Shown: positions 33,016-42,266, counted from the first letter of the stretch. The stretch: DNA of 62,353 nucleotides from an uncultured bacterium (GCA_905216025.1 CAJMSE010000021.1:1-62353); one strand, 5' to 3'. Notes: a model not told the origin generated them from the letters alone. Numbers and translations: made by a program.

Positions 33016-34672
33016 TTGTCTTTTTCTTGACGCCTTTCACCGGCGCTGCCTTCGGTCTCTGCGGGAAAGCCTTTCCGGCCTTGAACACCTCGAGAGCCTT
33101 CTCCACCGCCGGGTCGTCGAGGTTTAGATATTCCATCCACGACTCCTCGTCGAGCATGCTGTATATTATCCGGCTGTTGATGAAACGCTCGAGCAGCTTG
33201 TGCGACTTGCGTATCATGAGGTTGCGGCGCTTCAGTCCGCGCTTCTCGGCGTATGCTGCAAACTTGTCCACGGTGTTCTGCTTTACGAGATATTCGGCCA
33301 GCGACTCCATGTCGGCATACGGCGCCATCTTGCCCCGGTTGCTGTCCGTGTAGTCGTAGGCGAACTGGAATATCAGTCCCGTCATGCCCGCCTCCTTGTA
33401 GTATGAGGTCACGCCGAGGGTGTCTTCCGGCACGAATATGTCGGGCGTGATGCCTCCGCCGCCATACACGGTGCGGCCGATAGACGTGTGGTAGGCCGGT
33501 CCGGTGTGCTTGATGCTGTCCTGCGAGAAATACTCGCCGTGCTGATATCGCGTGATGAGGTCTTCCTCGTAGTCCTTGTCGGCACCCGATACGTAGGGCT
33601 TCTGTATGCACCGGCCCGAGGGGGTGTAGTAGCGGGCCACCGTCAGCCTCACCATCGAGCCGTCACTGAAGGCTAAGGGCTGCTGCACGAGTCCCTTTCC
33701 GAACGAGCGGCGCCCTATTATCGTGCCGCGGTCGTTGTCCTGTATGGCTCCGGCGAATATCTCGGAGGCCGATGCTGACCCTTCGTCGATGAGCACCACG
33801 AGCGGTATGCTCTGATAGCTGCCGCGTCCGTCGCTGCGGTATTCCTGCCTCGGCGACTTCCGTCCCTCGGTGTATACGATGAGCCTGTCCTTCGGCAGGA
33901 ACTCGTTGACCATCTGCACCACGGCGGCGAGATAGCCGCCCACGTTGCCGCGCAGGTCTATTATGAGGTTGTCGAAGTTCTCCTGAGAGAGCATCGCCAG
34001 CGAGATGAGCAGCTCGGGATATGTGTTCTCTCCAAAGCTCTTCACCTTGATATATCCCGTGTTGCCGTCAATCATGTATGTGGCGCTTATGCTCTTCTGC
34101 GGTATGTCGTCGCGGGTGACGCTCACCGTCCTGACCTTCTTCTCGCCGTAGCCCACCAGTCCGAGCCTCACCACCGAGCCTTTCTTTCCCTTCAGGCGGC
34201 GCATGGCCTCCTCGGTGGTTACTATCTTGCCCGTAAAGGGCTTTCCGTCCACGGTCACAATCTTGTCTCCCGCCTTCACTCCGGCACGGTCTGCCGGTCC
34301 GGCGTTGACCACGTTCTGCACCCTTATGGTGTCCTCGCGTATGGTGAACTCAATCCCCACGCCCGAGAACGAGCCCTTGAGGTCGTCCGTGGCGGCCTGC
34401 ACGTCCTTCGCACTGATGTATACCGAGTGGGGGTCGAGCTCGGCCAGAATCTGCGGCATGGCGTTCTCCACGAGCGTGTTGATGTTCACCGTGTCCACAT
34501 ACTGGTCGTCGACGATGTGCAGCAGGTTGTTCAGCTTGTTGCCGCTGCTGTTGATAATGCTCAGCCTGTTCCCTGAGAAATGGCTTGTGTAGAATGTCCC
34601 GATGAGGATACCGACCACCACGCACACCGCCATTATCAGCGGCATCAGCCGGTTTGACTTGTTATGATTCAT
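33008..34672 (-). CDS. S41 family C-terminal processing protease
   Basis: A 554-residue periplasmic protease with an N-terminal membrane anchor (residues 9-28), a PDZ domain (about 100-180, with SGVGIEFTIREDTIRV and AGVKAGDKIVTVDGKPF) and the S41 catalytic core. DEGSASASEIFAGAI near residue 297 holds the nucleophile Ser and RRSFGKGLVQ near residue 320 the Lys base. CtpA/Tsp-like enzymes trim or degrade envelope proteins. Starts one base before the dCMP deaminase stop region in a tight operon. Confidence 0.92.
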   Translation of the reverse strand: MNHNKSNRLMPLIMAVCVVVGILIGTFYTSHFSGNRLSIINSSGNKLNNLLHIVDDQYVDTVNINTLVENAMPQILAELDPHSVYISAKDVQAATDDLKGSFSGVGIEFTIREDTIRVQNVVNAGPADRAGVKAGDKIVTVDGKPFTGKIVTTEEAMRRLKGKKGSVVRLGLVGYGEKKVRTVSVTRDDIPQKSISATYMIDGNTGYIKVKSFGENTYPELLISLAMLSQENFDNLIIDLRGNVGGYLAAVVQMVNEFLPKDRLIVYTEGRKSPRQEYRSDGRGSYQSIPLVVLIDEGSASASEIFAGAIQDNDRGTIIGRRSFGKGLVQQPLAFSDGSMVRLTVARYYTPSGRCIQKPYVSGADKDYEEDLITRYQHGEYFSQDSIKHTGPAYHTSIGRTVYGGGGITPDIFVPEDTLGVTSYYKEAGMTGLIFQFAYDYTDSNRGKMAPYADMESLAEYLVKQNTVDKFAAYAEKRGLKRRNLMIRKSHKLLERFINSRIIYSMLDEESWMEYLNLDDPAVEKALEVFKAGKAFPQRPKAAPVKGVKKKTNV

Positions 34673-35104
34673 CTATTCGTCCGGATTTAGGTATATCAGT
34701 TCTATTCCTGCCCTGCGCAGCAGGTTGATGCCGTCTTCGAGGCGGTAGTGTTCTCCGTAGACCACCCGCTTGATTCCGGCCTGTATTATCAGCTTGGAAC
34801 ACTCTATGCAGGGCGACGCCGTGACATAGAGCGTCGCGCCGTCGCTGTTGTTCGAGCTTCGCGCCAGCTTGGTGATGGCGTTCGCCTCGGCATGCAGCAC
34901 ATAGGGATACGTGACGTTCGAGCCGTCTTCGCACACGTTGTCAAACCCGCTCGGCGTACCGTTGTAGCCGTCGCTGATTATCATCTTGTCCTTCACCACG
35001 AGCGCGCCCACCTGTCTGCGGCGGCAGTAGCTGTTCTCCGCCCAGATGCGTGCCATGCGCAGGTAGCGCAGGTCGAGCTTCCTCTGCTTCTCCTCGCTGT
35101 CCAT
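34673..35104 (-). CDS. Deoxycytidylate deaminase family protein
   Basis: A 143-residue zinc enzyme of the CDA fold: VLHAEANAITKL near residue 71 (zinc His and catalytic Glu) and TASPCIECSKLIIQAGIKRV near residue 95 (two zinc Cys). The N terminus RYLRMARIWAENSYCRRRQVGALVVKD is typical of dCMP deaminase/ComEB, which supplies dUMP for dTMP synthesis. One base separates it from the M3 peptidase gene. Confidence 0.92.
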   Translation of the reverse strand: MDSEEKQRKLDLRYLRMARIWAENSYCRRRQVGALVVKDKMIISDGYNGTPSGFDNVCEDGSNVTYPYVLHAEANAITKLARSSNNSDGATLYVTASPCIECSKLIIQAGIKRVVYGEHYRLEDGINLLRRAGIELIYLNPDE

Positions 35105-35105
35105 G

Positions 35106-37190
35106 TTATCTCTTTCTCTTTATTCCGTTTCGTTTCAGAAGTGCGTCTATAGTCGGCTCACAGCCGCGGAAGCGCTTGTAGAGCGTCATGGGATGCTCCG
35201 TGCCGCCGCGCGAGAGGATGTTGTCGCGGAAGCTCTGCGCCGTCTTGCGGTCGAATATTCCGTGCTTCCTGAACACGCTGAAGGCATCCGCATCGAGCAC
35301 TTCGGCCCACTTGTAGCTGTAGTATCCCGCAGCATATCCGCCCGACATGATGTGGCCGAACTGAACCGTCATGCACGTGTCGGGCAGCTGCGGCATCACG
35401 ACGGCCTTCTCCCACGCCTTCTTCTCGAACGCCACGATGTCCCCGCCGAACGGCTCGCGCCTGGTGTAGTATGCCATGTCGAGCAGTCCGAAGCTGACCT
35501 GGCGCAGGCAGGCGTAGGCAGCCATGAAGTTGCGGCTCTTCACGATGCGGTATATCAGCATGTCGGGGATAGGCTCGCCTGTCTGGTAATGGAAGGCGAA
35601 AGTGCGCAGAAAGTCTTTCTCCACGGCGTAATTCTCCATGAACTGTGAGGGCAGCTCCACGAAATCCCACCACACGTTGGTGCCGCTGAGGCTCTCGAAG
35701 CGGGTGTTTGCGAACATGCCGTGCAGCGAATGGCCGAACTCGTGCAGGAAGGTCTCCACCTCGCCGAGCGTGAGCAGTGCCGGCTTGTCGTCCGTCGGCT
35801 TCGTGAGGTTCATCACCACGCTCACGTGCGGCCGCACGTTCTCTCCCTTGCGGTCGATATACTGCCCCTGATATTCGGTCATCCACGCTCCCCCCTGCTT
35901 TCCCTTGCGCGGGTGGAAGTCGGCATAGAACACTGCAAGGAACGAGCCGTCGGCGTCGAACACCTCGTAGGCCTTCACGTCGGGATGGTATACGGGTATG
36001 TCCTTGTTTTCCCTGAAGGTGATGCCGTAGAGGCGGTTGGCCAGTCCGAACACGCCGCCGATGACCTTCGACAGTTCGAAATAGGGCCTCAGCATCTCCG
36101 CGTCGAGGTTGTATTTCTCAAGTTGCAGCTTGTGCGAATAGAAGCTGAAGTCCCACGGCTTCAGCTCGAAACCGCGGCCGCCGTCGCGCCGTCCCCTCCG
36201 GCAGAGACCCTCGACCTCTCTCTGCGCCGTCGGCCTGTATGCCTCGGTGAGGTCGTCGAGCAACTTGTAAACGTTCTTCACCTTCGAGGCCATCCGGTGA
36301 CGGAGCACGTAGTCGGCGTATGTCTTGTATCCAAGCAGTTGCGCTATCTCCCTCCTCAGGTTGACGATGCGCTTGCATATCTCTATGTTGTTCTCGCTGT
36401 TGTCTTTCATGCAGACGGTGTTCTTCGCCATATAGAGCCTCTGACGCAGTTCGCGGCGCGTCGAATATGTCATGAACGGGGTGTAGCTCGGATGGTCGAG
36501 CGTTATCACCCATCCTTTCACGCCATGCTCGCGGGCGGCCACCGCGGCGGCCTCGCGTGCCGTGGCGGGCAGTCCGTCGAGGTCGGCCTCATCCGTGATG
36601 TGCAGTGTGAATGCCTTTTCCTCCTTCAGCAGGTTCTGCGAGAACTGCAGCGAGAGCATTCCGGCCTCCTCGGTGAGCTTGCGCAGGCGCTCCTTGCCCT
36701 CGTCGTCGAGCAGTGCTCCGCTGCCGGCAAAGCTGTCATAGACGTTGTCGAGGAGCATCTTCTCCTCGGGCGTCAGCTTGCGGTGGTGGCGGTGCACGGC
36801 CCTGATGCGCTCGAAGAGGCGCTTGTTCAGCCGCACGTCGTTGGCGTGCTTGGTGAGCAGCGGCTGCATCTTCTGCGCCAGTGCGTCGAGCTCGTCGTTG
36901 GTCTCGGCACTGAGCATGTTGAAGAACACGGTCGAGACGCGCGACAGAAGGTCGTAGTATCCGTCCTCGTCGTCGTCACGGCTGTTTATTATCGTGTTGT
37001 CGAAAGTCGGTTTCTCGGGGTTGCTGACCGTCCGCTCTATCTGCTCGTCATCACGCCTGATGCCTTCGATGAATGCCTCCTCGAAGTCTTCGGTCCTGAT
37101 GCGGTCGAATGGCACGGTGTCGTGCGGCGTGCCGTATGGTTCAAAGAATGGGTTTGTCCGTTTGGTGTCTTTGTCCTTTATGTCAGTCAT
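35106..37190 (-). CDS. dcp: M3 family peptidyl-dipeptidase
   Basis: A 694-residue zinc metallopeptidase of the Dcp/oligopeptidase A type. TFLHEFGHSLHGMFANTRF near residue 480 carries the HExxH zinc site, and the third ligand Glu lies in the FESLSGTNVWWDFVELPSQ segment that follows. It starts NPFFEPYGTPHDTVPFDRIR. I use the ATG at 37190 (MTDIKDKD) since the promoter -7 element lies downstream of the in-frame ATG at 37223. No signal peptide is visible, so it is likely cytosolic, cutting dipeptides from peptide C termini. First gene of a four-gene operon. Confidence 0.92.
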   Translation of the reverse strand: MTDIKDKDTKRTNPFFEPYGTPHDTVPFDRIRTEDFEEAFIEGIRRDDEQIERTVSNPEKPTFDNTIINSRDDDEDGYYDLLSRVSTVFFNMLSAETNDELDALAQKMQPLLTKHANDVRLNKRLFERIRAVHRHHRKLTPEEKMLLDNVYDSFAGSGALLDDEGKERLRKLTEEAGMLSLQFSQNLLKEEKAFTLHITDEADLDGLPATAREAAAVAAREHGVKGWVITLDHPSYTPFMTYSTRRELRQRLYMAKNTVCMKDNSENNIEICKRIVNLRREIAQLLGYKTYADYVLRHRMASKVKNVYKLLDDLTEAYRPTAQREVEGLCRRGRRDGGRGFELKPWDFSFYSHKLQLEKYNLDAEMLRPYFELSKVIGGVFGLANRLYGITFRENKDIPVYHPDVKAYEVFDADGSFLAVFYADFHPRKGKQGGAWMTEYQGQYIDRKGENVRPHVSVVMNLTKPTDDKPALLTLGEVETFLHEFGHSLHGMFANTRFESLSGTNVWWDFVELPSQFMENYAVEKDFLRTFAFHYQTGEPIPDMLIYRIVKSRNFMAAYACLRQVSFGLLDMAYYTRREPFGGDIVAFEKKAWEKAVVMPQLPDTCMTVQFGHIMSGGYAAGYYSYKWAEVLDADAFSVFRKHGIFDRKTAQSFRDNILSRGGTEHPMTLYKRFRGCEPTIDALLKRNGIKRKR

Positions 37191-37212
37191 GATTGCTATA
37201 CTGTTTACGATG

Positions 37213-37220
37213 CAAAGGTA
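37213..37220 (-). promoter_or_regulatory. -7 promoter element of the M3 peptidase operon
   Basis: The minus strand reads TACCTTTG, 22 bp upstream of the start at 37190; it rules out the longer reading frame. Confidence 0.65.
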
Positions 37221-37371
37221 CACAAAATATTACTGACACATTATATATAAAGTAAAAATTAAAGTTAAAGAACGGCATGCGGATGCGGCGGCACCACGGA
37301 AGAACGGCGGCCGTCCGGTCAATAAAATTTAAAATAGGGCCGGCGTGGGCTGTTTTTTCAGATTATTTATA

Positions 37372-37379
37372 TATCTTTG
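37372..37379 (+). promoter_or_regulatory. -7 promoter element of the beta-barrel protein gene
   Basis: TATCTTTG, 32 bp before the ATG at 37412. It excludes the upstream in-frame ATG at 37277 as start. Confidence 0.65.
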
Positions 37380-37411
37380 CAGCCAACATAAACATTCATA
37401 ACATTTCAATC

Positions 37412-38065
37412 ATGAGAAGAATAGTGTTTCTTATTATCGCTGCCGCAATGGTTTTGCCGGCATGCGCGCAATATGACAACTACGGACGGCAGGGCGACGG
37501 CTTCCAGAGATACAGCGATGAGCATAACATCTACTACGGACTGCGCCTCGGACTGGCCGTGAGCACGGTGAACTCGGATGACGACTATCTCGACGGGGGA
37601 AGCGCACAGGCCGGCCTCAACCTCGGGGCCATCATCGGCTTCCAGCTCTCTCCGGCGGCTCCGGTATTCCTCGAGTCGGGCCTTCTCTACACCGAGAAGG
37701 GCGGAAAGGGCAAGTATAACGGCTCGAAATTCACCTACGACCTCAACTATCTGGAGGTTCCCATCCTCATAAAATACAGGTACGACATCGACGGCGACCT
37801 CTCCGTACAGCCTTTCGGAGGCGGATATGTGGCCTACGGCGTGGGCGGCAAGGTAAAGAACTTCGGCGACAGGGGCACAAACTCGTCGTTCTCCGAAGAC
37901 TATTTCAAGCGCTTCGACGGCGGTCTGAAGATTGGATGCGGCGTAGAATACCAGATGATATACGCCGAAGTGGCATACGACTTCGGACTCTACAACATCT
38001 GCCACAGCGACTTCGAGTCGTCGCACAACGGATGCTTCTATATCAACTGCGGCGTGAATTTCTGA
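37412..38065 (+). CDS. PorT-type outer-membrane beta-barrel protein
   Basis: A 217-residue protein with a signal peptide (MRRIVFLIIAAAMVLPACAQ) and eight or so amphipathic strands: IYYGLRLGLAVSTV, GLNLGAIIGFQLS, FLESGLLYTEKGGK, LNYLEVPILIKYRY, LKIGCGVEYQMIYAEVAYDFGL, and the C-terminal GCFYINCGVNF. This fits the OMP_b-brl_2/PorT family. No partner gene is near; function unknown beyond outer-membrane location. It is followed by a strong terminator. Confidence 0.85.
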   Translation: MRRIVFLIIAAAMVLPACAQYDNYGRQGDGFQRYSDEHNIYYGLRLGLAVSTVNSDDDYLDGGSAQAGLNLGAIIGFQLSPAAPVFLESGLLYTEKGGKGKYNGSKFTYDLNYLEVPILIKYRYDIDGDLSVQPFGGGYVAYGVGGKVKNFGDRGTNSSFSEDYFKRFDGGLKIGCGVEYQMIYAEVAYDFGLYNICHSDFESSHNGCFYINCGVNF

Positions 38066-38102
38066 TTCGGACACGACGGAAACATGCTGACTGCATGCTG
38101 AT

Positions 38103-38147
38103 TTCAGGCGGACGATTGGCCATTTAATTGCCAATCGTCCGCCTGAA
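38103..38147. terminator. Intrinsic terminator after the beta-barrel gene
   Basis: A perfect 18-bp stem (38103-38120 and 38130-38147, beginning TTCAGGCGGACG) with a 9-nt loop. A C-rich low-complexity stretch of about 90 bp (CCTACTCACCCC-like units) follows before the next promoter. Confidence 0.8.
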
Positions 38148-38292
38148 TCTTACTCCAACCCTACTCACCCCTACCCCTCCCTACTCACCCCCTCCCCCAC
38201 AAAAGCCCCCCTCCCTACTCTCCTCCGCCCCTTTCCCCATCACTTTATTAAAGAAAGATTAACATTTGTTTTGTAATCTCGGGGATTCCATG

Positions 38293-38300
38293 TACCTTTG
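38293..38300 (+). promoter_or_regulatory. -7 promoter element of the SulP transporter gene
   Basis: TACCTTTG, 38 bp before the start at 38339, an exact consensus match. Confidence 0.65.
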
Positions 38301-38338
38301 CAGCGTTTTTTTCAGAATAACAACGATTTTATCACAAG

Positions 38339-40018
38339 ATGAAAGCATTTCAATTCAGACCGAGACTGGTCTCTACGTTAAGACATTACGACAGAAAGAC
38401 GTTCATGGCCGACCTCATGGCCGGTGTCATCGTCGGCATCGTGGCACTGCCATTGGCCATCGCCTTCGGTATCGCCTCGGGCGTGACGCCCGAGAAGGGT
38501 ATCATCACGGCCATCGTGGCCGGACTGCTCGTCTCCGTGTTCGGAGGCAGCAAGGTGCAGATAGGCGGCCCCACGGGAGCGTTCATCATCATCATCTACG
38601 GCATCATACAGCAGTACGGCATGGACGGACTGGCCGTGGCCACGCTCATGGCGGGCATCTTCCTCGTGCTCTTCGGCATGCTGCGCCTCGGCACGATTAT
38701 CAAGTACATACCCTACCCCATCATCGTGGGATTCACGAGCGGTATCGCCGTGACCATCTTCACCACGCAGATAAAAGACCTCTTCGGCCTCACCATGGAC
38801 AGCGTGCCGGCCGATTTCATAGAGAAATGGATTGCATACGGCCGCAACATCGCCACGACAGACCCGTGGAGCGCCGCCGTGGGCATACTCAGCGTGGTGA
38901 TAATAGCCGTCACGCCTAAGTTCAGCAAGAAGATTCCGGGCTCTCTCGTCGCCATAATAGTGATGACGGTGGCTGCCCTGATGCTCGAGCGCATGGCCGG
39001 GGTGACCACCATCGAGACCATCGGCGACCGCTTCTCCATCAGCAACGAACTGCCGGACGCACAGGTGCCGCAGATGACGTGGGAGACGATAAAGAGCCTC
39101 GTATCGCCGGCAATCACCATTGCTATACTCGGAGCGATAGAGTCGCTCCTCTCGGCAACGGTGGCCGACGGTGTCGTGGGCGACCACCACGACTCGAACA
39201 CCGAGCTCGTGGCCCAGGGACTGGCAAACCTCGCCTCGCCGCTCTTCGGCGGAATACCGGCCACGGGAGCCATAGCGCGCACCATGACGAACATCAACAA
39301 CGGCGGACGCACACCCGTGGCGGGCATCATACACGCTGCCGTGCTGCTGCTGATATTCCTCTTCCTCATGCCGCTGGCTCAGTATATCCCGATGGCATGC
39401 CTCGCCGGCGTGCTCGTGGTGGTGTCGTACGGCATGTGCGGATGGCGCTCGTTCGCCGCACTGATGAAGAATCCGAAGAGCGACGTCACCGTGCTGCTCA
39501 TCACTTTCTTCCTCACGATAATCTTTGACCTCACCATCGCCATCGAGGTGGGCCTCATCATCGCCTGCCTGCTCTTCATGAAGCGTATGTCGGAGACTAC
39601 CGACGTGAAGGTGATAATGGACGAGATAGACCCTAACGACGAGGCCGACATAAACTCAGGAAACATCGAGCACCTCACCATACCGCAGGGTGTAGAGGTG
39701 TACGAGATAAACGGTCCTTACTTCTTCGGGGCCGGAAACAAGTTTGAGGAGATTATGGCCGCATTCGGCGACCGTCCCAAGGTGAGAATCATACGCATGC
39801 GAAAGGTACCGTTCGTAGACTCCACGGGACTGCACAACCTCACCAACCTGTGCCTGATGAGCAAAAACGAGGGCATACAGATAGTGCTGTCGGGTGTCAA
39901 CCCGAAGGTGGAGGCGGTGCTGAAGCGCTCCGGATTCAACGAACTTATAGGCAGCGGGAACATCTGCAACCACATCGACCTGGCGCTCGAGAGGGCCAAG
40001 GAGATTGTCGGAGAGTGA
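38339..40018 (+). CDS. SulP family anion transporter with STAS domain
   Basis: A 559-residue inner-membrane transporter. The SLC26/SulP membrane part spans about residues 20-420 (DLMAGVIVGIVALPLAIAFGIASG, GLLVSVFGGSKVQIGGPTGAFI, AILGAIESLLSATVADGV, NTELVAQGLANLASPLFGGIPATGAIART). The C-terminal STAS domain covers about 440-550 (VPFVDSTGLHNLTNLCLM). Members move sulphate, bicarbonate or other anions; the substrate is not readable here. Monocistronic, with its own promoter and a shared terminator. Confidence 0.93.
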   Translation: MKAFQFRPRLVSTLRHYDRKTFMADLMAGVIVGIVALPLAIAFGIASGVTPEKGIITAIVAGLLVSVFGGSKVQIGGPTGAFIIIIYGIIQQYGMDGLAVATLMAGIFLVLFGMLRLGTIIKYIPYPIIVGFTSGIAVTIFTTQIKDLFGLTMDSVPADFIEKWIAYGRNIATTDPWSAAVGILSVVIIAVTPKFSKKIPGSLVAIIVMTVAALMLERMAGVTTIETIGDRFSISNELPDAQVPQMTWETIKSLVSPAITIAILGAIESLLSATVADGVVGDHHDSNTELVAQGLANLASPLFGGIPATGAIARTMTNINNGGRTPVAGIIHAAVLLLIFLFLMPLAQYIPMACLAGVLVVVSYGMCGWRSFAALMKNPKSDVTVLLITFFLTIIFDLTIAIEVGLIIACLLFMKRMSETTDVKVIMDEIDPNDEADINSGNIEHLTIPQGVEVYEINGPYFFGAGNKFEEIMAAFGDRPKVRIIRMRKVPFVDSTGLHNLTNLCLMSKNEGIQIVLSGVNPKVEAVLKRSGFNELIGSGNICNHIDLALERAKEIVGE

Positions 40019-40041
40019 TTCCCTGTCTGTTACCTGCCACG

Positions 40042-40136
40042 GGTAACAGTGTTACGCGTGGCAGGTAACGGTGTGACGCGCGGCAGGTAACAGTGTAACG
40101 CGTTGCAGGTAACAGTGTAACGCGTTGCAGGTAACA
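40042..40136. repeat. 22-bp tandem repeat, four copies
   Basis: Units at 40042, 40064, 40086 and 40108 follow the consensus GGTAACAGTGTAACGCGTTG plus CA, with a fifth partial copy at 40130. Units 3 and 4 are identical. The array fills the space between the SulP gene and a terminator hairpin. Confidence 0.9.
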
Positions 40137-40171
40137 AAGCGCCGGCATGGTATATACCGTGCCGGCGCTTT
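40136..40171. terminator. Bidirectional intrinsic terminator
   Basis: A 15-bp stem (AAAGCGCCGGCATGG with CCGTGCCGGCGCTTT, one G-U pair) lies 1 bp before the stop of the minus-strand barrel gene. Confidence 0.8.
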
Positions 40172-40172
40172 G

Positions 40173-40724
40173 TCATTCAAGGTTTACGGTCAGTCCGACG
40201 GATATGGCCGGCTTGTTGCGGTAGAGCCCAAGCTCGTCGTTCGACCTGTTCTTAAACGTGTCATACAGCGGTTGGGCACATTCGGCATACAGCCCTATCC
40301 ACTCGCCGAGAGCGAAGCGGACACCGCCGCGCACCCCGCCGACATGGAAACCGACGAACGGTCCGGCATAGACGTCGAACCAGGAGGGAAGGTCAAACAG
40401 GTTCTGCCCATGGATGTCGGCGTGCATCTTCACGTCGAGCGCCTCCATGCCCTGCGGCGGTTCCTCATAATCCGACTTGTCCGTAAAGCGGTATCTGACA
40501 CCCACACCGAGCGAAAGCCAGTCATTGCACCCATAGTCGGCACCAAGCTCGAAGCCCGGATCAAGGTCTACTGTCATGTATCCGGCATACAGCTTGAAGT
40601 CGAAGTCGCCGTCGAAGGCCTGTGCCATGGCCCTTTCCGTGCCTAAGGCGAGGACGATGACGAGCACAGCCCGCATCATCCTGTTCACTATTCTGCCACT
40701 CATTACCTTCCTATTTGATGACAT
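40173..40724 (-). CDS. Small outer-membrane beta-barrel-like protein
   Basis: 183 residues from the first ATG; alternative starts at 40703 and 40679 begin nearer the signal peptide (MMRAVLVIVLALGTERAMAQ). The mature part has alternating strands (FDFKLYAGYMTVDLDPGFELGADY, LSLGVGVRYRF, VGGVRGGVRFALGEWIGLYAECAQPLYD) and ends SVGLTVNLE. This points to a small outer-membrane barrel. It overlaps the end of the secreted-protein gene upstream by 14 bp, so the two form an operon. Confidence 0.7.
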   Translation of the reverse strand: MSSNRKVMSGRIVNRMMRAVLVIVLALGTERAMAQAFDGDFDFKLYAGYMTVDLDPGFELGADYGCNDWLSLGVGVRYRFTDKSDYEEPPQGMEALDVKMHADIHGQNLFDLPSWFDVYAGPFVGFHVGGVRGGVRFALGEWIGLYAECAQPLYDTFKNRSNDELGLYRNKPAISVGLTVNLE

Positions 40725-42171
40725 ACTTGTTGATATAAGCCACGTTGCGGCGCTCGCCGGTCTGCTTGTTCTTCACTATCTGATTACCAAAGACGAGGAA
40801 ACAGTCTCCGAACCAGTGCTGCGTGTTGGTGCTGCGGGCCTTCTTCACGTCGTCGGCCTCCTCGTCGGTAGCAAGCATCTCCGACTCGCGGTCCTGCAGA
40901 GTAGTGCCGTCACGGTCGCTGACCACCTTCTTGAACAGTTTTTTCCCGTCACCGAAGAGCATCGACATGTTACCGTCGCGGACACCCGCGCTGACGAAAC
41001 GCTTTACGTAATAAGGCTTCGTATGGGGCGCCATCTCGAAGCAGTTGTCCCAGACGATATTTCCCTCGGCATCGAACTTCACCAGCACGGCGTGCGTGTA
41101 GGCATAGCCGGCGAACCTCGTCACGTAGGTATTGCCCACCAACATGGTGGTGTATGTGGGGTAATAAGCCTCGCCGAGATAGTAGTAGGCGCCGCCGTGG
41201 GCAATGATGTCGTGGCCCGCCATGAGGTAGTTGCGCGTATACTCCTTGCCCTTCTTCTTGGCTTTCTCAATCCGGCGGGCGGCCTTCTTCTGTCCGCGCT
41301 CACTCATGTAGTCGGTGAAATTCTTTAGATTGAGGAAGTTATAGAACTTGACGAAGCGCAGGTTGTCGTCGCCGAGCTCGGCGAAGTATATGCCTTGCGA
41401 GCGTCCCGGCTTGTCGCCGTAGGTGCCGGTGAGGAAGCGCTTGCCGCCGGTCTTCGACACGGAGCCGGAAGCGAGAATCTTGTCGGCGGGCAGATTGAGC
41501 GTCGTGCGGCTGACGATATTGCCCTGCATGTCTATCTTGAAGAGGCAGACCTCCTTGTTGAGGCGCACGATGGAGTTTATCTCGCCGCCGGCGACGGTGG
41601 TCTCGATGATGTCGACCTTCGAGTCGCTGACGCCCTTGAAGTGCATCTCGGCATGCTTTATCTCGCCGCTGGCGAGGTCGAGGATACCCACGCGCTTCTG
41701 ATTCTTGCGGGCAACGCTGAACACCATCTTGCCGTCGTGTATCTGCTCGTCATACATGCCGGCCTTGCGGCTGTAGTCGCTCTCATACACGTTGTGGGCG
41801 CCGGTCTTGACGTTATAGGCCACGACGGCCATCTCGCCGTTCTTACGGCGCAGCACGCTGTAGTGCATGTCGCCGTCGGGGAAAAGCGAGTACATGTCGA
41901 GATGCTTGTCGATGAGGAACGAGTCGCAGCGGATGAGCTTCAGGCCGGTGTCGTAGTGGCTTATCTTGAGATAGCGCTGACCGCCCTCGCTGTCTTTGGC
42001 AAACTGCAGGAGCAGCGCGCCTTTCTCTTTCAGAGACTCTACATAACTGTGGCTGTAGTCGCCTTTGTTGTCCCATTCGACACGGGCCTCAACCTGTGCG
42101 GAAGCTCCTGCATGCCAGGCGGCAAGCAGAATGATGCTGAAGAATGATTTAATGAACACGGAATTACACAT
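40711..42171 (-). CDS. Uncharacterised secreted protein, beta-rich
   Basis: A 486-residue protein with a signal peptide ending near GASAQ (residue 25). The body alternates short strands with few helices and contains repeated propeller-like blades (DMYSLFPDGDMHYSVLRRKNGEMAVVAYNVKTG, KMVFSVARKNQKRVGILDLASGEI, VCLFKIDMQGNIVSRTTLNLPA, HAVLVKFDAEGNIVWDNCFE). I do not recognise a characterised family. It is probably a periplasmic or surface beta-propeller-type protein expressed together with the small barrel downstream. Confidence 0.65.
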   Translation of the reverse strand: MCNSVFIKSFFSIILLAAWHAGASAQVEARVEWDNKGDYSHSYVESLKEKGALLLQFAKDSEGGQRYLKISHYDTGLKLIRCDSFLIDKHLDMYSLFPDGDMHYSVLRRKNGEMAVVAYNVKTGAHNVYESDYSRKAGMYDEQIHDGKMVFSVARKNQKRVGILDLASGEIKHAEMHFKGVSDSKVDIIETTVAGGEINSIVRLNKEVCLFKIDMQGNIVSRTTLNLPADKILASGSVSKTGGKRFLTGTYGDKPGRSQGIYFAELGDDNLRFVKFYNFLNLKNFTDYMSERGQKKAARRIEKAKKKGKEYTRNYLMAGHDIIAHGGAYYYLGEAYYPTYTTMLVGNTYVTRFAGYAYTHAVLVKFDAEGNIVWDNCFEMAPHTKPYYVKRFVSAGVRDGNMSMLFGDGKKLFKKVVSDRDGTTLQDRESEMLATDEEADDVKKARSTNTQHWFGDCFLVFGNQIVKNKQTGERRNVAYINKYVIK

Positions 42172-42226
42172 AACTGATGATTTTAAGTATTAGCAGTGGC
42201 ATGCGTTACGATACATGCCATAGCGG

Positions 42227-42234
42227 CAAAGGTA
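42227..42234 (-). promoter_or_regulatory. -7 promoter element of the secreted protein/barrel operon
   Basis: The minus strand reads TACCTTTG, 56 bp upstream of the start at 42171 and directly after the glmM terminator T-run. Confidence 0.6.
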
Positions 42235-42244
42235 AAAAAAAAAA

Positions 42245-42266
42245 CCGAAAGAAAAGAATCTTTCGG
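42245..42266. terminator. Intrinsic terminator of glmM
   Basis: CCGAAAGA and TCTTTCGG form an 8-bp stem followed by a run of T on the minus strand. The T-run abuts the next promoter. Confidence 0.75.

Noticed and set aside
35721..37250. 509-residue plus-strand frame opposite the M3 peptidase gene
   Set aside because: Antisense shadow; the peptidase with its HEFGH motif is the real gene.
38150..38240. C-rich stretch as a possible fourth homopolymer switch
   Set aside because: It lies between genes, is interrupted by A and T every few bases, and has no run beyond six C; it is better described as low-complexity spacer.
40042..40136. Tandem repeat as a CRISPR array
   Set aside because: Units follow one another directly with no spacers, and no cas gene is in the window.
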